Origin: Hippophae tibetana
Lineage: Eukaryota; Streptophyta; Magnoliopsida; Rosales; Elaeagnaceae
DNA length: 64,000 nucleotides
Direction of reading: 5' to 3'
NCBI GenBank assembly: GCA_037013495.1
Contig: CM072810.1
Location: 35,059,843 to 35,123,842, forward strand
Shown: piece after piece, positions 23,538 through 36,484 of the stretch
Numbering within the stretch: position 1 is the stretch's first letter
Layout: every line of letters begins with the position of its first letter
Program-made: the position numbers and the translations under genes
The notes under the pieces: model-generated
Seen by the model: only the letters and a program-made list of their open reading frames with translations
Told to the model about the DNA's origin: nothing
Databases searched by the model: none

Positions 23538-26479
23538 CTAAATCTAGAATTATGCAACTGAACAGAAATTTTGAACTCTATATCATGCAAGAGGATGAAA
23601 CTTTGAACAAATTCTATGCAGGTTATCAAACATTATTAACTACTTGACCAATTTGGATGGACCTATTTGGAAAAAAAAGTAGATTGAGAAATTCTTTGTT
23701 AGCCTACATTATAATTTTCAAGAAAAAGATACCTTGCTTAAATCTATATAGAAGGCCTCTTAACTTACTATTAAATGAATAAGTTGGGAAATTATTCGAA
23801 CTGCATCACTTGTTACCAAGATGATGGCAATCCATTGTCGTGGACGGAAAGAGCTTGACTTTATAGACATCAAGTATAGTGGTACGAGCGAAGCTATTTT
23901 GACACAATTGTTAGAAATGATGAATCGAATACCAATGAAGAGAAAATATCTATACTTTCCCATAGATTTACTAAATTTCTTAGAAAGAATAAACCCGTTT
24001 TTAGGGATTTAAGAAAAAGGTAATCCAGGCTCTAAAATGATTATTTCAATGAATTTATAATTGTATTTCTTCCAAGCAACTTCAAACATTTTGGAGACCA
24101 CTTATATAGGCATTTGAACAAAAAACTAAATCTAGAACTATGCAGCGGAACATAAATTTTGAACATCTATATCATGCAAGAGGATGAAACTTTGAACAAA
24201 TTCTATGCAGGTTTTTCAATCATTATCAACTGCCCGTACAATTTGGATGGACCTATTTGGAAAAAAAAGTAGATTGAGAAAATTGTTGTTAGCTTATATT
24301 ATCATTTTCAAGAAAAAGATACCTTGCTTAAATCCATATAGAAGTCTTGTGAACTTACTGTTAAATGAATCAGTTGGGAAATTATTCGAACTGCATTATT
24401 TGTTGCCAAGATGATAGCAATCCACTTTCGCGGACGGAAAGAGCTTGACTTTATAGAAATCAAGTAAAGTGGTACGAGCGAAGCAATTTTGACACAATTG
24501 TTAGAAATGATGAATCTAATACCAACGAAGAGAAAATATCTAAACTTTCCCATAGATTTACTAAATTTCTTAGAAAGAATAAACCCGTTTTTAGGGATTT
24601 AAGAAAAATATATCCCAGCTCTAAAATGATTATTTCAATGAATTTATTGTTGTATTTCTTCCAAGCGACTTCAAACATTTTGGAGACCACTCATATAGGC
24701 ATTTGAGCAAAAAACTAAATCTAGAACTATGCAGCTGAACAGAAATTTTGAACTCTATATCATGCAAGAGGATTAAACTTTGAACAAATTCTACGAAGGA
24801 TTTTCAATCATTATCAACTGCTCGTACAATTTGGATGGACCTATTTGGAAAAAAAGTAGATTGAGAAAATTGTTTTTAGCCTACATTATCATTTTCAAGA
24901 AAAAGATACCTTGCTTAAATCCATATAGAAGGCCTGTGAACTTACTGTTAAATGAATCAGTTTGGAAATTATTCGAACTGCATTATTTGTTGCCAAGATG
25001 ATAGCAATCCACTTTCGCGGACGGAAAGAGCTTGGCTTTATAGATATCAAGTATAGTGGTACGAGCGAAGCTATTTTGACACAATTGTTAGAAATGATGA
25101 ATCTAATACCAATGAAGAGAAAATATCTATACTTTCCCATAGATTTACTAAATTTCTTAGAAAGAATAAACCCGTTTTTAGGGATTTAAGAAAAAGGTCA
25201 TCCGAGCTCTAAAATGATTATTTCAATGAATTTATTGTTGTATTTCTTCCAAGTGACTTCAAACATTTTGGAGGCCACTCATATAGGCATTTGAGCAAAA
25301 AATTAAATCTAGAACTATGCAGCTGAACAGAAATTTTGAACTCTATATCATGCAAGAGGATGAAACTTTGAACAAATTCTACGCAGATTTTTCAATCATT
25401 ATCAACTGCTCGTACAATTTGGATGGACCTATTTGGAAAAAAAGTAGATTGAGAAAATTGTTTTTAGCCTACATTATCATTTTCAAGAAAAAGATACCTT
25501 GCTTAAATCCATATAGAAGGCCTGTGAACTTACTGTTAAATGAATCAGTTTGGAAATTATTCGAACTGCATTATTTGTTGCCAAGATGATAGCAATCCAC
25601 TTTCGTGGACGGAAAGAGCTTGACTTTATAGACATCAAGTATAGTGGTACGAGCGAAGCTATTTTGACACAATTGTTAGAAATTATGAATCTAATACCAA
25701 TGTAGAGAAAATATCCATAATTTCCCATATATTTACTAAATTTGTTAGAAAGAATAAACTCGTTTTTAGGGATTTAAGAAAAAGATTATCCGAGCTCTAA
25801 AATGATTATTTCAATGAATTTATTGTTGTATTTCTTCCAAGCAACTTCAAAAATTTTGGAGACCACTCATATAGGCATTTGAGCAAAAAACTAAATCTAG
25901 AACTATGCAGCTGAACAGAAATTTTGAACTCTATATCATGCAAGAGGATGAAAATTTGAAGAAATTCTACGCAGGTTTTTCAATCATTATCTACTACTCG
26001 TACAATTTGGATGGATCTATTTGGAAAAAAAAGTAGATTGAGAAAATGGTTGTTAGCCTACATTATAATTTTCAAGAAAAAGATACCTTGCTTAAATCTA
26101 TATAGAAGGCCTCTTAACTTACTATTAAATGAATCAGTTGGGAAATTATTCGAACTGCATCACTTGTTACCAAGATGATGGCAATCCATTGTCGTGGACG
26201 GAAAGAGCTTGACTTTATAGACATCAAGTATAGTGGTACGAGCGAAGCTATTTTCACACAATTGTTAGAAATGATGAATCGAATACCAATGAAGAGAAAA
26301 TATCTATACTTTCCCATAGATTTACTAAATTTCTTAGAAAGAATAAAACCGTTTTTAGGGATTTAAGAGAAAGGTAATCCGAACTTTAAAATGATTATTT
26401 CAATGAATTTATAGTTGTATTTCTTCCAAGCAACTTCAAACATTTTGGAGACCACTTATATAGGCATTTGAACAAAAAA
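23538..26479. repeat. Five-monomer higher-order unit, copy 2
   Basis: Monomer starts: 23538 (A), 24126 (B), 24715 (C), 25303 (C-double-prime), 25891 (D2-to-A chimera); total 2942 bp. Private marks shared by all copies include GAACATCTATATC in B, CTACGAAGG in C and CCAATGTAGAG in C-double-prime. The chimera changes from D2 to A between about 26050 and 26064. Confidence 0.88.
25303..25890. repeat. Satellite monomer, subtype C-double-prime (representative, 588 bp)
   Basis: This is a C derivative that starts TTAAATCTAG and has GATGAAACTTTG, CTACGCAGATTTTTC, ACTGCTCG, AATTATGAATC, CCAATGTAGAG and AAATTTGTTAGAAAG, with GATTATCCGAGC near the end. Near-identical copies at 22361 and 28245 each follow a C monomer at the same place in the 5-monomer unit. 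A looser relative starts at 5296, where the T-rich segment reads CTACTCAGATTTTTC. Confidence 0.82.
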
Positions 26480-29421
26480 CTAAATATAGAACTATGCAGC
26501 GGAACATAAATTTTGAACTCTATATCATGCAAGAGGATGAAACTTTGAACAAATTCTATGCAGGTTATCAAACATTATTAACTACTTGACCAATTTGGAT
26601 GGACCTATTTGGAAAAAAAAGTAGATTGAGAAATTCTTTGTTAGCCTACATTATAATTTTCAAGAAAAAGATACCTTGCTTAAATCTATATAGAAGGCCT
26701 CTTAACTTACTATTAAATGAATAAGTTGGGAAATTATTCGAACTGCATCACTTGTTACCAAGATGATGGCAATCCATTGTCGTGGACGGAAAGAGCTTGA
26801 CTTTATAGACATCAAGTATAGTGGTACGAGCGAAGCTATTTTGACACAATTGTTAGAAATGATGAATCGAATACCAATGAAGAGAAAATATCTATACTTT
26901 CCCATAGATTTACTAAATTTCTTAGAAAGAATAAACCCGTTTTTAGGGATTTAAGAAAAAGGTAATCCAGGCTCTAAAATGATTATTTCAATGAATTTAT
27001 AATTGTATTTCTTCCAAGCAACTTCAAACATTTTGGAGACCACTTATATAGGCATTTGAACAAAAAACTAAATCTAGAACTATGCAGCGGAACATAAATT
27101 TTGAACATCTATATCATGCAAGAGGATGAAACTTTGAACAAATTCTATGCAGGTTTTTCAATCATTATCAACTGCCCGTACAATTTGGATGGACCTATTT
27201 GGAAAAAAAAGTAGATTGAGAAAATTGTTGTTAGCTTATATTATCATTTTCAAGAACAAGATACCTTGCTTAAATCCATATAGAAGTCTTGTGAACTTAC
27301 TGTTAAATGAATCAGTTGGGAAATTATTCGAACTGCATTATTTGTTGCCAAGATGATAGCAATCCACTTTCGCGGACGGAAAGAGCTTGACTTTATAGAA
27401 ATCAAGTAAAGTGGTACGAGCGAAGCAATTTTGACACAATTGTTAGAAATGATGAATCTAATACCAACGAAGAGAAAATATCTAAACTTTCCCATAGATT
27501 TACTAAATTTCTTAGAAAGAATAAACCCGTTTTTAGGGATTTAAGAAAAATATATCCCAGCTCTAAAATGATTATTTCAATGAATTTATTGTTGTATTTC
27601 TTCCAAGCGACTTCAAACATTTTGGAGACCACTCATATAGGCATTTGAGCAAAAAACTAAATCTAGAACTATGCAGCTGAACAGAAATTTTGAACTCTAT
27701 ATCATGCAAGAGGATTAAACTTTGAACAAATTCTACGAAGGATTTTCAATCATTATCAACTGCTCGTACAATTTGGATGGACCTATTTGGAAAAAAAGTA
27801 GATTGAGAAAATTGTTTTTAGCCTACATTATCATTTTCAAGAAAAAGATACCTTGCTTAAATCCATATAGAAGGCCTGTGAACTTACTGTTAAATGAATC
27901 AGTTTGGAAATTATTCGAACTGCATTATTTGTTGCCAAGATGATAGCAATCCACTTTCGCGGACGGAAAGAGCTTGGCTTTATAGATATCAAGTATAGTG
28001 GTACGAGCGAAGCTATTTTGACACAATTGTTAGAAATGATGAATCTAATACCAATGAAGAGAAAATATCTATACTTTCCCATAGATTTACTAAATTTCTT
28101 AGAAAGAATAAACCCGTTTTTAGGGATTTAAGAAAAAGGTCATCCGAGCTCTAAAATGATTATTTCAATGAATTTATTGTTGTATTTCTTCCAAGTGACT
28201 TCAAACATTTTGGAGGCCACTCATATAGGCATTTGAGCAAAAAATTAAATCTAGAACTATGCAGCTGAACAGAAATTTTGAACTCTATATCATGCAAGAG
28301 GATGAAACTTTGAACAAATTCTACGCAGATTTTTCAATCATTATCAACTGCTCGTACAATTTGGATGGACCTATTTGGAAAAAAAGTAGATTGAGAAAAT
28401 TGTTTTTAGCCTACATTATCATTTTCAAGAAAAAGATACCTTGCTTAAATCCATATAGAAGGCCTGTGAACTTACTGTTAAATGAATCAGTTTGGAAATT
28501 ATTCGAACTGCATTATTTGTTGCCAAGATGATAGCAATCCACTTTCGTGGACGGAAAGAGCTTGACTTTATAGACATCAAGTATAGTGGTACGAGCGAAG
28601 CTATTTTGACACAATTGTTAGAAATTATGAATCTAATACCAATGTAGAGAAAATATCCATAATTTCCCATATATTTACTAAATTTGTTAGAAAGAATAAA
28701 CTCGTTTTTAGGGATTTAAGAAAAAGATTATCCGAGCTCTAAAATGATTATTTCAATGAATTTATTGTTGTATTTCTTCCAAGCAACTTCAAAAATTTTG
28801 GAGACCACTCATATAGGCATTTGAGCAAAAAACTAAATCTAGAACTATGCAGCTGAACAGAAATTTTGAACTCTATATCATGCAAGAGGATGAAAATTTG
28901 AAGAAATTCTACGCAGGTTTTTCAATCATTATCAACTACTCGTACAATTTGGATGGATCTATTTGGAAAAAAAAGTAGATTGAGAAAATGGTTGTTAGCC
29001 TACATTATAATTTTCAAGAAAAAGATACCTTGCTTAAATCTATATAGAAGGCCTCTTAACTTACTATTAAATGAATCAGTTGGGAAATTATTCGAACTGC
29101 ATCACTTGTTACCAAGATGATGGCAATCCATTGTCGTGGACGGAAAGAGCTTGACTTTATAGACATCAAGTATAGTGGTACGAGCGAAGCTATTTTCACA
29201 CAATTGTTAGAAATGATGAATCGAATACCAATGAAGAGAAAATATCTATACTTTCCCATAGATTTACTAAATTTCTTAGAAAGAATAAAACCGTTTTTAG
29301 GGATTTAAGAGAAAGGTAATCCGAACTTTAAAATGATTATTTCAATGAATTTATAGTTGTATTTCTTCCAAGCAACTTCAAACATTTTGGAGACCACTTA
29401 TATAGGCATTTGAACAAAAAA
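26480..29421. repeat. Five-monomer higher-order unit, copy 3
   Basis: Monomer starts: 26480 (A with a B-like start), 27068 (B), 27657 (C), 28245 (C-double-prime), 28833 (D2-to-A chimera); total 2942 bp. Against copy 2, monomers 2-5 show only two substitutions by eye, near 27257 and 28934. The first ~75 bp of the A here (AAATATAGAAC, GCGGAAC) differ from copy 2 and recur at 29422, where a fourth copy starts and then becomes B. Confidence 0.88.
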
Positions 29422-32400
29422 CTAAATATAGAACTATGCAGCGGAACATAAATTTTGAACTCTATATCATGCAAGAGGATGAAACTTTGAACAAATTCTA
29501 TGCAGGTTTTTCAATCATTATCAACTGCCCGTACAATTTGGATGGACCTATTTGAAAAAAAAAAGTAGATTGAGAAAATTGTTGTTAGCTTATATTATCA
29601 TTTTCAAGAAAAAGATACCTTGCTTAAATCCATATAGATGTCCTGTGAACTTACTGTTAAATGAATCAGTTTGGAAATTATTCGAACTGCATTATTTGTT
29701 GCCAAGATGATAGCAATCCACTTTCGCGGACGAAAAGAACTTGACATTATAGACATCAAGTATAGTGGTACGAGCGAAGCTATTTTGACACAATTGTTAG
29801 AAATGATGAATCTAATACCAATGAAGAGAAAATATCTATACTTTCCCATAGATTTACTAAATTTCTTAGAAAGAATAAACCCATTTTTAGGGATTTAAGA
29901 AAAAGGTCATCCGAGCTCTAAAATGATTATTTCAATGAATTTATAGTTGTATTTCTTCCAAGCAACTTCAAACATTTTGGAGACCACTTATATAGGCATT
30001 TGAACAAAAAACTAAATCTTGAACTATGCAGCGGAACATAAATTTTGAACTCTATATCATGCAAGAGGATGAAACTTTGAACAAATTCTATGCAGGTTTT
30101 TCAATCATTATCAACTGCCCGTACAATTTGGATGGACCTATTAGGAAAAAAAAGTAGTTTGAGAAAATTTTTGTTAGCCTATATTATCATTTTCAAGAAA
30201 AAGATACCTTGCTTAAATCCATATAGAAGGCCTGTGAACTTACTGTTAAATGAATCAGTTGGGAAATTATTCGAACTGCATTATTTGTTGCCAGGATTAT
30301 AGCAATACACTTTCGCGGACGGAAAGAGCTTGACTTTATAAACATCAAGTATAGTGGTACGAGCGAAGCTATTTTGACACAATTGTTAGAAATGATGAAT
30401 CTAATACCAATGAAGAGAAAATATCTATACTTTCCCATAGATTTACTAAATTTCGTAGAAAGAATAAACCCGTTTTTAGGGTTTTAAGAAAAAGGTAATC
30501 CGAGCTCTATAATGATTATTTCAATGAATTTATTGTTGTATTTCTTCCAAGCGACTCCAAACATTTTGGAGACCACTCATATAGGCATTTGAGCAAAAAA
30601 CTAAATCTAGAACTATGCAGCTGAACAGAAATTTTGAACTCTATCTCATGCAAGAGGATTAAACTTTGAACAAATTCTACGCAGGATTTTCAATCATTAT
30701 CAACTGCTCGTACAATTTGGATGGACCTATTTGGAAAAAAAGTAGATTGAGAAAATTGTTGTTAGCCTACATTATCATTTTCAAGAAAAAGATACCTTGC
30801 TTAAATCCATATAGAAGGCCTGTGAACTTACTATTAAATGAATCAGTTTGGAAATTATTCGAATTGCATTATTTGTTGCCAAGTTGATAGCAATCCATTT
30901 TCGTGGACGGAAAGAGCTTGACTTTATAGACATCAATTATAGTGGTACGAGCGAAGCTATTTTGACACAATTGTTAGAAATGATGAATCTTATACCAATG
31001 GAGAGAAAATATCTATAATTTCCCATATATTTACTAAATTTCTTAGAAAGAATAAAACCGTTTTTAGGGATTTAAGAAAAAGATATCCGAGCTCTAAAAT
31101 GATTATTTCAATGAATTTATTGTTGTATTTCTTCCAAGCAACTTCAAACATTTTGGAGACCACTCATATAGGCATATGAGCAAAAAACTAAATCTAGAAC
31201 TATGCAGCTGAACAGAAATTTTGAACTCTATATCATGCAAGCGGATGAAACTTTGAAGAAATTCTACGCAGGTTTTTCAATCATTATCAACTACTCGTAC
31301 AATTTGGATGGATCTATTTGGAAAAAAATGTAGATTGAGAAAATTGTTGTTAGCCTACATTTTCATTTTCAAGAAAAAGATACCTTGCTTAAATCCGTAT
31401 AGAAGGCCTGTGAAATTACTATTAAATGAGTCAGTTGGGAAATTATTCGAACTGTATTATTTGTTGCTAAGATGATAGCAATCCACTTTCGCGGATGGAA
31501 AGAGCTTGACTTTATAGAAATCAAGTAAAGTGGTACGAGCGAAGCAATTTTGACACAATTGTTAGAATTGATGAATCTAATACCAACGAAGAGAAAATAT
31601 CTATACTTTCCCATAGATTTACTAAATTTCTTAGAAAGAATAAACCCTTTTTTAGGGATTTAAGAAAAAGGTAATCCGAGCTCTAAAATGATTATTTCAA
31701 TGAATTTATTGTTGTATTTCTTCCAAGCAACTTCAAACATTTCGGAGACCACTTATATAGGCATTTGAACAAAAAACTAAATCTAGAACTATGCAGCGGA
31801 ACATAAATTTTGAACTCTATATCATGCAAGAGGATGAAACTTTGAACAAATTCTATGCAGGTTTTTCAATCATTATCAACTGCCCGTACAATTTGGATGG
31901 ACCTATTTGAAAAAAAAAGTAGATTGAGAAAATTTTTGTTAGCTTATATTATCATTTTCAAGAAAAAGATACTTTGCTTAAATCCATATAAAAGTCGTGT
32001 GAACTTACTGTTAAATGAATCAGTTGGGAAATTATTCGAACTGCATTATTTGTTGGCAAGATGATAGCAATCCACTTTCGCGGACGGAAAGAGCTTCACT
32101 TTATAGACATCAAGTATAGTGGTACGAGCGAAGCTATTTTGACACAATTGTTAGAAATGATGAATCTAATACCAATGAAGAGAAAATATCTATACTTTCC
32201 CATAGATTTAATAAATTTCTTAGAAAGAATAAACCCGTTTTTATGGATTTAAGAAAAAGGTCATCCGAGCTCTAAAATGATTATTTCAATGAATTTATTG
32301 TTGTATTTCTACCAAGCGACTTCAAACATTTGGGAGACCACTCATATAGGCATTTGAGCAAAAAACTAAATCTAGAACTATGCAGCTGAATAGAAATTTT

Positions 32401-32953
32401 GAAATCTATATCATGCAAGAGGATTAAACTTTGAAAAAATTCTACGCAGGATTTTCAATCATTATCAACTGCTCTTACAATTTGGATGGACCTATTTGGA
32501 AAAAAAGTAGATTGATAAAATTGTTGTTAGCCTACATTATCATTTTTAAGAAAAAGATACCTTGCTTAAATCCATATAGAAGGCCTGTGAACTTACTATT
32601 AAATGAATCAGTTTGGAAATTATTCGAACTGCATCACTTGTTGCCAAGTTGATAGCAATCCATTTTCGTGGACGGAAAGAGCTTGACTTTATAGACATCA
32701 AGTATAGTGGTACGAGCGAAGCTATTTTCACACAATTGTTAGAAATGATGAATCGAATACCAATGAAGAGAAAATATCTATACTTTCCCATAGATTTACT
32801 AAATTTCTTAGAAAGAATAAAACCGTTTTTAGGGATTTAAGAGAAAGGTAATCCGAACTTTAAAATGATTATTTCAATGAATTTATAGTTGTATTTCTTC
32901 CAAGCAACTTCAAACATTTTGGAGACCACTTATATAGGCATTTGAACAAAAAA
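29422..32953. repeat. Six-monomer higher-order unit, copy 1
   Basis: Monomer starts: 29422 (B, 590), 30012 (B, 589), 30601 (C, 587), 31188 (D, 589), 31777 (B, 589), 32366 (C-to-A chimera, 588); total 3532 bp. About ten substitutions separate it from copy 2 by eye. The true duplicated segment seems to begin inside the preceding chimera at 28833, because its A-type tail also ends this unit. Confidence 0.87.
32366..32953. repeat. Chimeric monomer 56 (C first half, A second half)
   Basis: C sequence (GATTAAACTTTGAAAAAATTC, ATTGATAAAATTG) runs to about 32660, apart from an A-like CATCAC near 32631. From about 32726 it has the A tail with TTTTCACACAATTG, AATCGAATACC, ATAAAACCG and CCGAACTTT, identical to the tails at 25891 and 28833. 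The counterpart at 35898 stays C to the end, so this monomer is the junction of the 3532-bp duplication. Confidence 0.8.
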
Positions 32954-35900
32954 CTAAATATAGAACTATGCAGCGGAACATAAATTTTGAACTCTATATC
33001 ATGCAAGAGGATGAAACTTTGAACAAATTCTATGCAGGTTTTTCAATCATTATCAACTGCCCGTACAATTTGGATGGACCTATTTGAAAAAAAAAAGTAG
33101 ATTGAGAAAATTGTTGTTAGCTTATATTATCATTTTCAAGAAAAAGATACCTTGCTTAAATCCATATAGATGTCCTGTGAACTTACTGTTAAATGAATCA
33201 GTTTGGAAATTATTCGAACTGCATTATTTGTTGCCAAGATGATAGCAATCCACTTTCGCGGACGAAAAGAACTTGACTTTATAGACATCAAGTATAGTGG
33301 TACGAGCGAAGCTATTTTGACACAATTGTTAGAAATGATGAATCTAATACCAATGAAGAGAAAATATCTATACTTTCCCATAGATTTACTAAATTTCTTA
33401 GAAAGAATAAACCCGTTTTTAGGGATTTAAGAAAAAGGTCATCCGAGCTCTAAAATGATTATTTCAATGAATTTATAGTTGTATTTCTTCCAAGCAACTT
33501 CAAACATTTTGGAGACCACTTATATAGGCATTTGAACAAAAAACTAAATCTTGAACTATGCAGCGGAAAATAAATTTTGAACTCTATATCATGCAAGAGG
33601 ATGAAACTTTGAACAAATTCTATGCAGGTTTTTCAATCATTATCAACTGCCCGTACAATTTGGATGGACCTATTAGGAAAAAAAAGTAGTTTGAGAAAAT
33701 TTTTGTTAGCCTATATTATCATTTTCAAGAAAAAGATACCTTGCTTAAATCCATATAGAAGGCCTGTGAACTTACTGTTAAATGAATCAGTTGGGAAATT
33801 ATTCGAACTGCATTATTTGTTGCCAGGATTATAGCAATACACTTTCGCGGACGGAAAGAGCTTGACTTTATAAACATCAAGTATAGTGGTACGAGCGAAG
33901 CTATTTTGACACAATTGTTAGAAATGATGAATCTAATACCAATGAAGAGAAAATATCTATACTTTCCCATAGATTTACTAAATTTCGTAGAAAGAATAAA
34001 CCCGTTTTTAGGGTTTTAAGAAAAAGGTAATCCGAGCTCTATAATGATTATTTCAATGAATTTATTGTTGTATTTCTTCCAAGCGACTCCAAACATTTTG
34101 GAGACCACTCATATAGGCATTTGAGCAAAAAACTAAATCTAGAACTATGCAGCTGAACAGAAATTTTGAACTCTATCTCATGCAAGAGGATTAAACTTTG
34201 AACAAATTCTACGCAGGATTTTCAATCATTATCAACTGCTCGTACAATTTGGATGGACCTATTTGGAAAAAAAGTAGATTGAGAAAATTGTTGTTAGCCT
34301 ACATTATCATTTTCAAGAAAAAGATACCTTGCTTAAATCCATATAGAAGGCCTGTGAACTTACTATTAAATGAATCAGTTTGGAAATTATTCGAATTGCA
34401 TTATTTGTTGCCAAGTTGATAGCAATCCATTTTCGTGGACGGAAAGAGCTTGACTTTATAGACATCAATTATAGTGGTACGAGCGAAGCTATTTTGACAC
34501 AATTGTTAGAAATGATGAATCTAATACCAATGGAGAGAAAATATCTATAATTTCCCATATATTTACTAAATTTCTTAGAAAGAATAAACCCGTTTTTAGG
34601 GATTTAAGAAAAAGATATCCGAGCTCTAAAATGATTATTTCAATGAATTTATTGTTGTATTTCTTCCAAGCAACTTCAAACATTTTGGAGACCACTCATA
34701 TAGGCATATGAGCAAAAAACTAAATCTAGAACTATGCAGCTGAACAGAAATTTTGAACTCTATATCATGCAAGAGGATGAAACTTTGAAGAAATTCTACG
34801 CAGGTTTTTCAATCATTATCAACTACTCGTACAATTTGGATGGATCTATTTGGAAAAAAATGTAGATTGAGAAAATTGTTGTTAGCCTACATTTTCATTT
34901 TCAAGAAAAAGATACCTTGCTTAAATCCGTATAGAAGGCCTGTGAAATTACTATTAAATGAGTCAGTTGGGAAATTATTCGAACTGTATTATTTGTTGCT
35001 AAGATGATAGCAATCCACTTTCGCGGATGGAAAGAGCTTGACTTTATAGAAATCAAGTAAAGTGGTACGAGCGAAGCAATTTTGACACAATTGTTAGAAT
35101 TGATGAATCTAATACCAACGAAGAGAAAATATCTATACTTTCCCATAGATTTACTAAATTTCTTAGAAAGAATAAACCCGTTTTTAGGGATTTAAGAAAA
35201 AGGTAATCCGAGCTCTAAAATGATTATTTCAATGAATTTATTGTTGTATTTCTTCCAAGCAACTTCAAACATTTTGGAGACCACTTATATAGGCATTTGA
35301 ACAAAAAACTAAATCTAGAACTATGCAGCGGAACATAAATTTTGAACTCTATATCATGCAAGAGGATGAAACTTTGAACAAATTCTATGCAGGTTTTTCA
35401 ATCATTATCAACTGCCCGTACAATTTGGATGGACCTATTTGAAAAAAAAAGTAGATTGAGAAAATTTTTGTTAGCTTATATTATCATTTTCAAGAAAAAG
35501 ATACTTTGCTTAAATCCATATAAAAGTCGTGTGAACTTACTGTTAAATGAATCAGTTGGGAAATTATTCGAACTGCATTATTTGTTGGCAAGATGATAGC
35601 AATCCACTTTCGCGGACGGAAAGAGCTTGACTTTATAGACATCAAGTATAGTGGTACGAGCGAAGCTATTTTGACACAATTGTTAGAAATGATGAATCTA
35701 ATACCAATGAAGAGAAAATATCTATACTTTCCCATAGATTTAATAAATTTCTTAGAAAGAATAAACCCGTTTTTATGGATTTAAGAAAAAGGTCATCCGA
35801 GCTCTAAAATGATTATTTCAATGAATTTATTGTTGTATTTCTACCAAGCGACTTCAAACATTTGGGAGACCACTCATATAGGCATTTGAGCAAAAAACTA

Positions 35901-36484
35901 AATCTAGAACTATGCAGCTGAATAGAAATTTTGAAATCTATATCATGCAAGAGGATTAAACTTTGAAAAAATTCTACGCAGGATTTTCAATCATTATCAA
36001 CTGCTCTTACAATTTGGATGGACCTATTTGGAAAAAAAGTAGATTGATAAAATTGTTGTTAGCCTACATTATCATTTTTAAGAAAAAGATACCTTGCTTA
36101 AATCCATATAGAAGGCCTGTGAACTTACTATTAAATGAATCAGTTTGGAAATTATTCGAACTGCATTATTTGTTGCCAAGTTGATAGCAATCCATTTTCG
36201 TGGACGGAAAGAGCTTGACTTTATAGACATCAAGTATAGTGGTACGAGCGAAGCTATTTTGACACAATTGTTAGAAATGATGAATCTAATACCAATGGAG
36301 AGAAAATATCTATAATTTCCCATATATTTACTAAATTTCATAGAAAGAATAAACCCGTTTTTAGGGATTTAAGAAAAAGATATCTGAGCTCTAAAATGAT
36401 TATTTCAATGAATTTATTGTTGTATTTCTTCCAAGCAACTTCAAACATTTTGGAGACCACTCATATAGGCATATGAGCAAAAAA
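32954..36484. repeat. Six-monomer higher-order unit, copy 2
   Basis: Monomer starts: 32954 (B, 590), 33544 (B), 34133 (C, 587), 34720 (D), 35309 (B), 35898 (C, 587). It repeats the previous unit at 3532 bp. Shared private marks include ATAGATGTCCTG and GACGAAAAGAAC in the first B, CCAGGATTATAGC in the second B, and ATGGATTTAAG in the last C. Confidence 0.87.
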
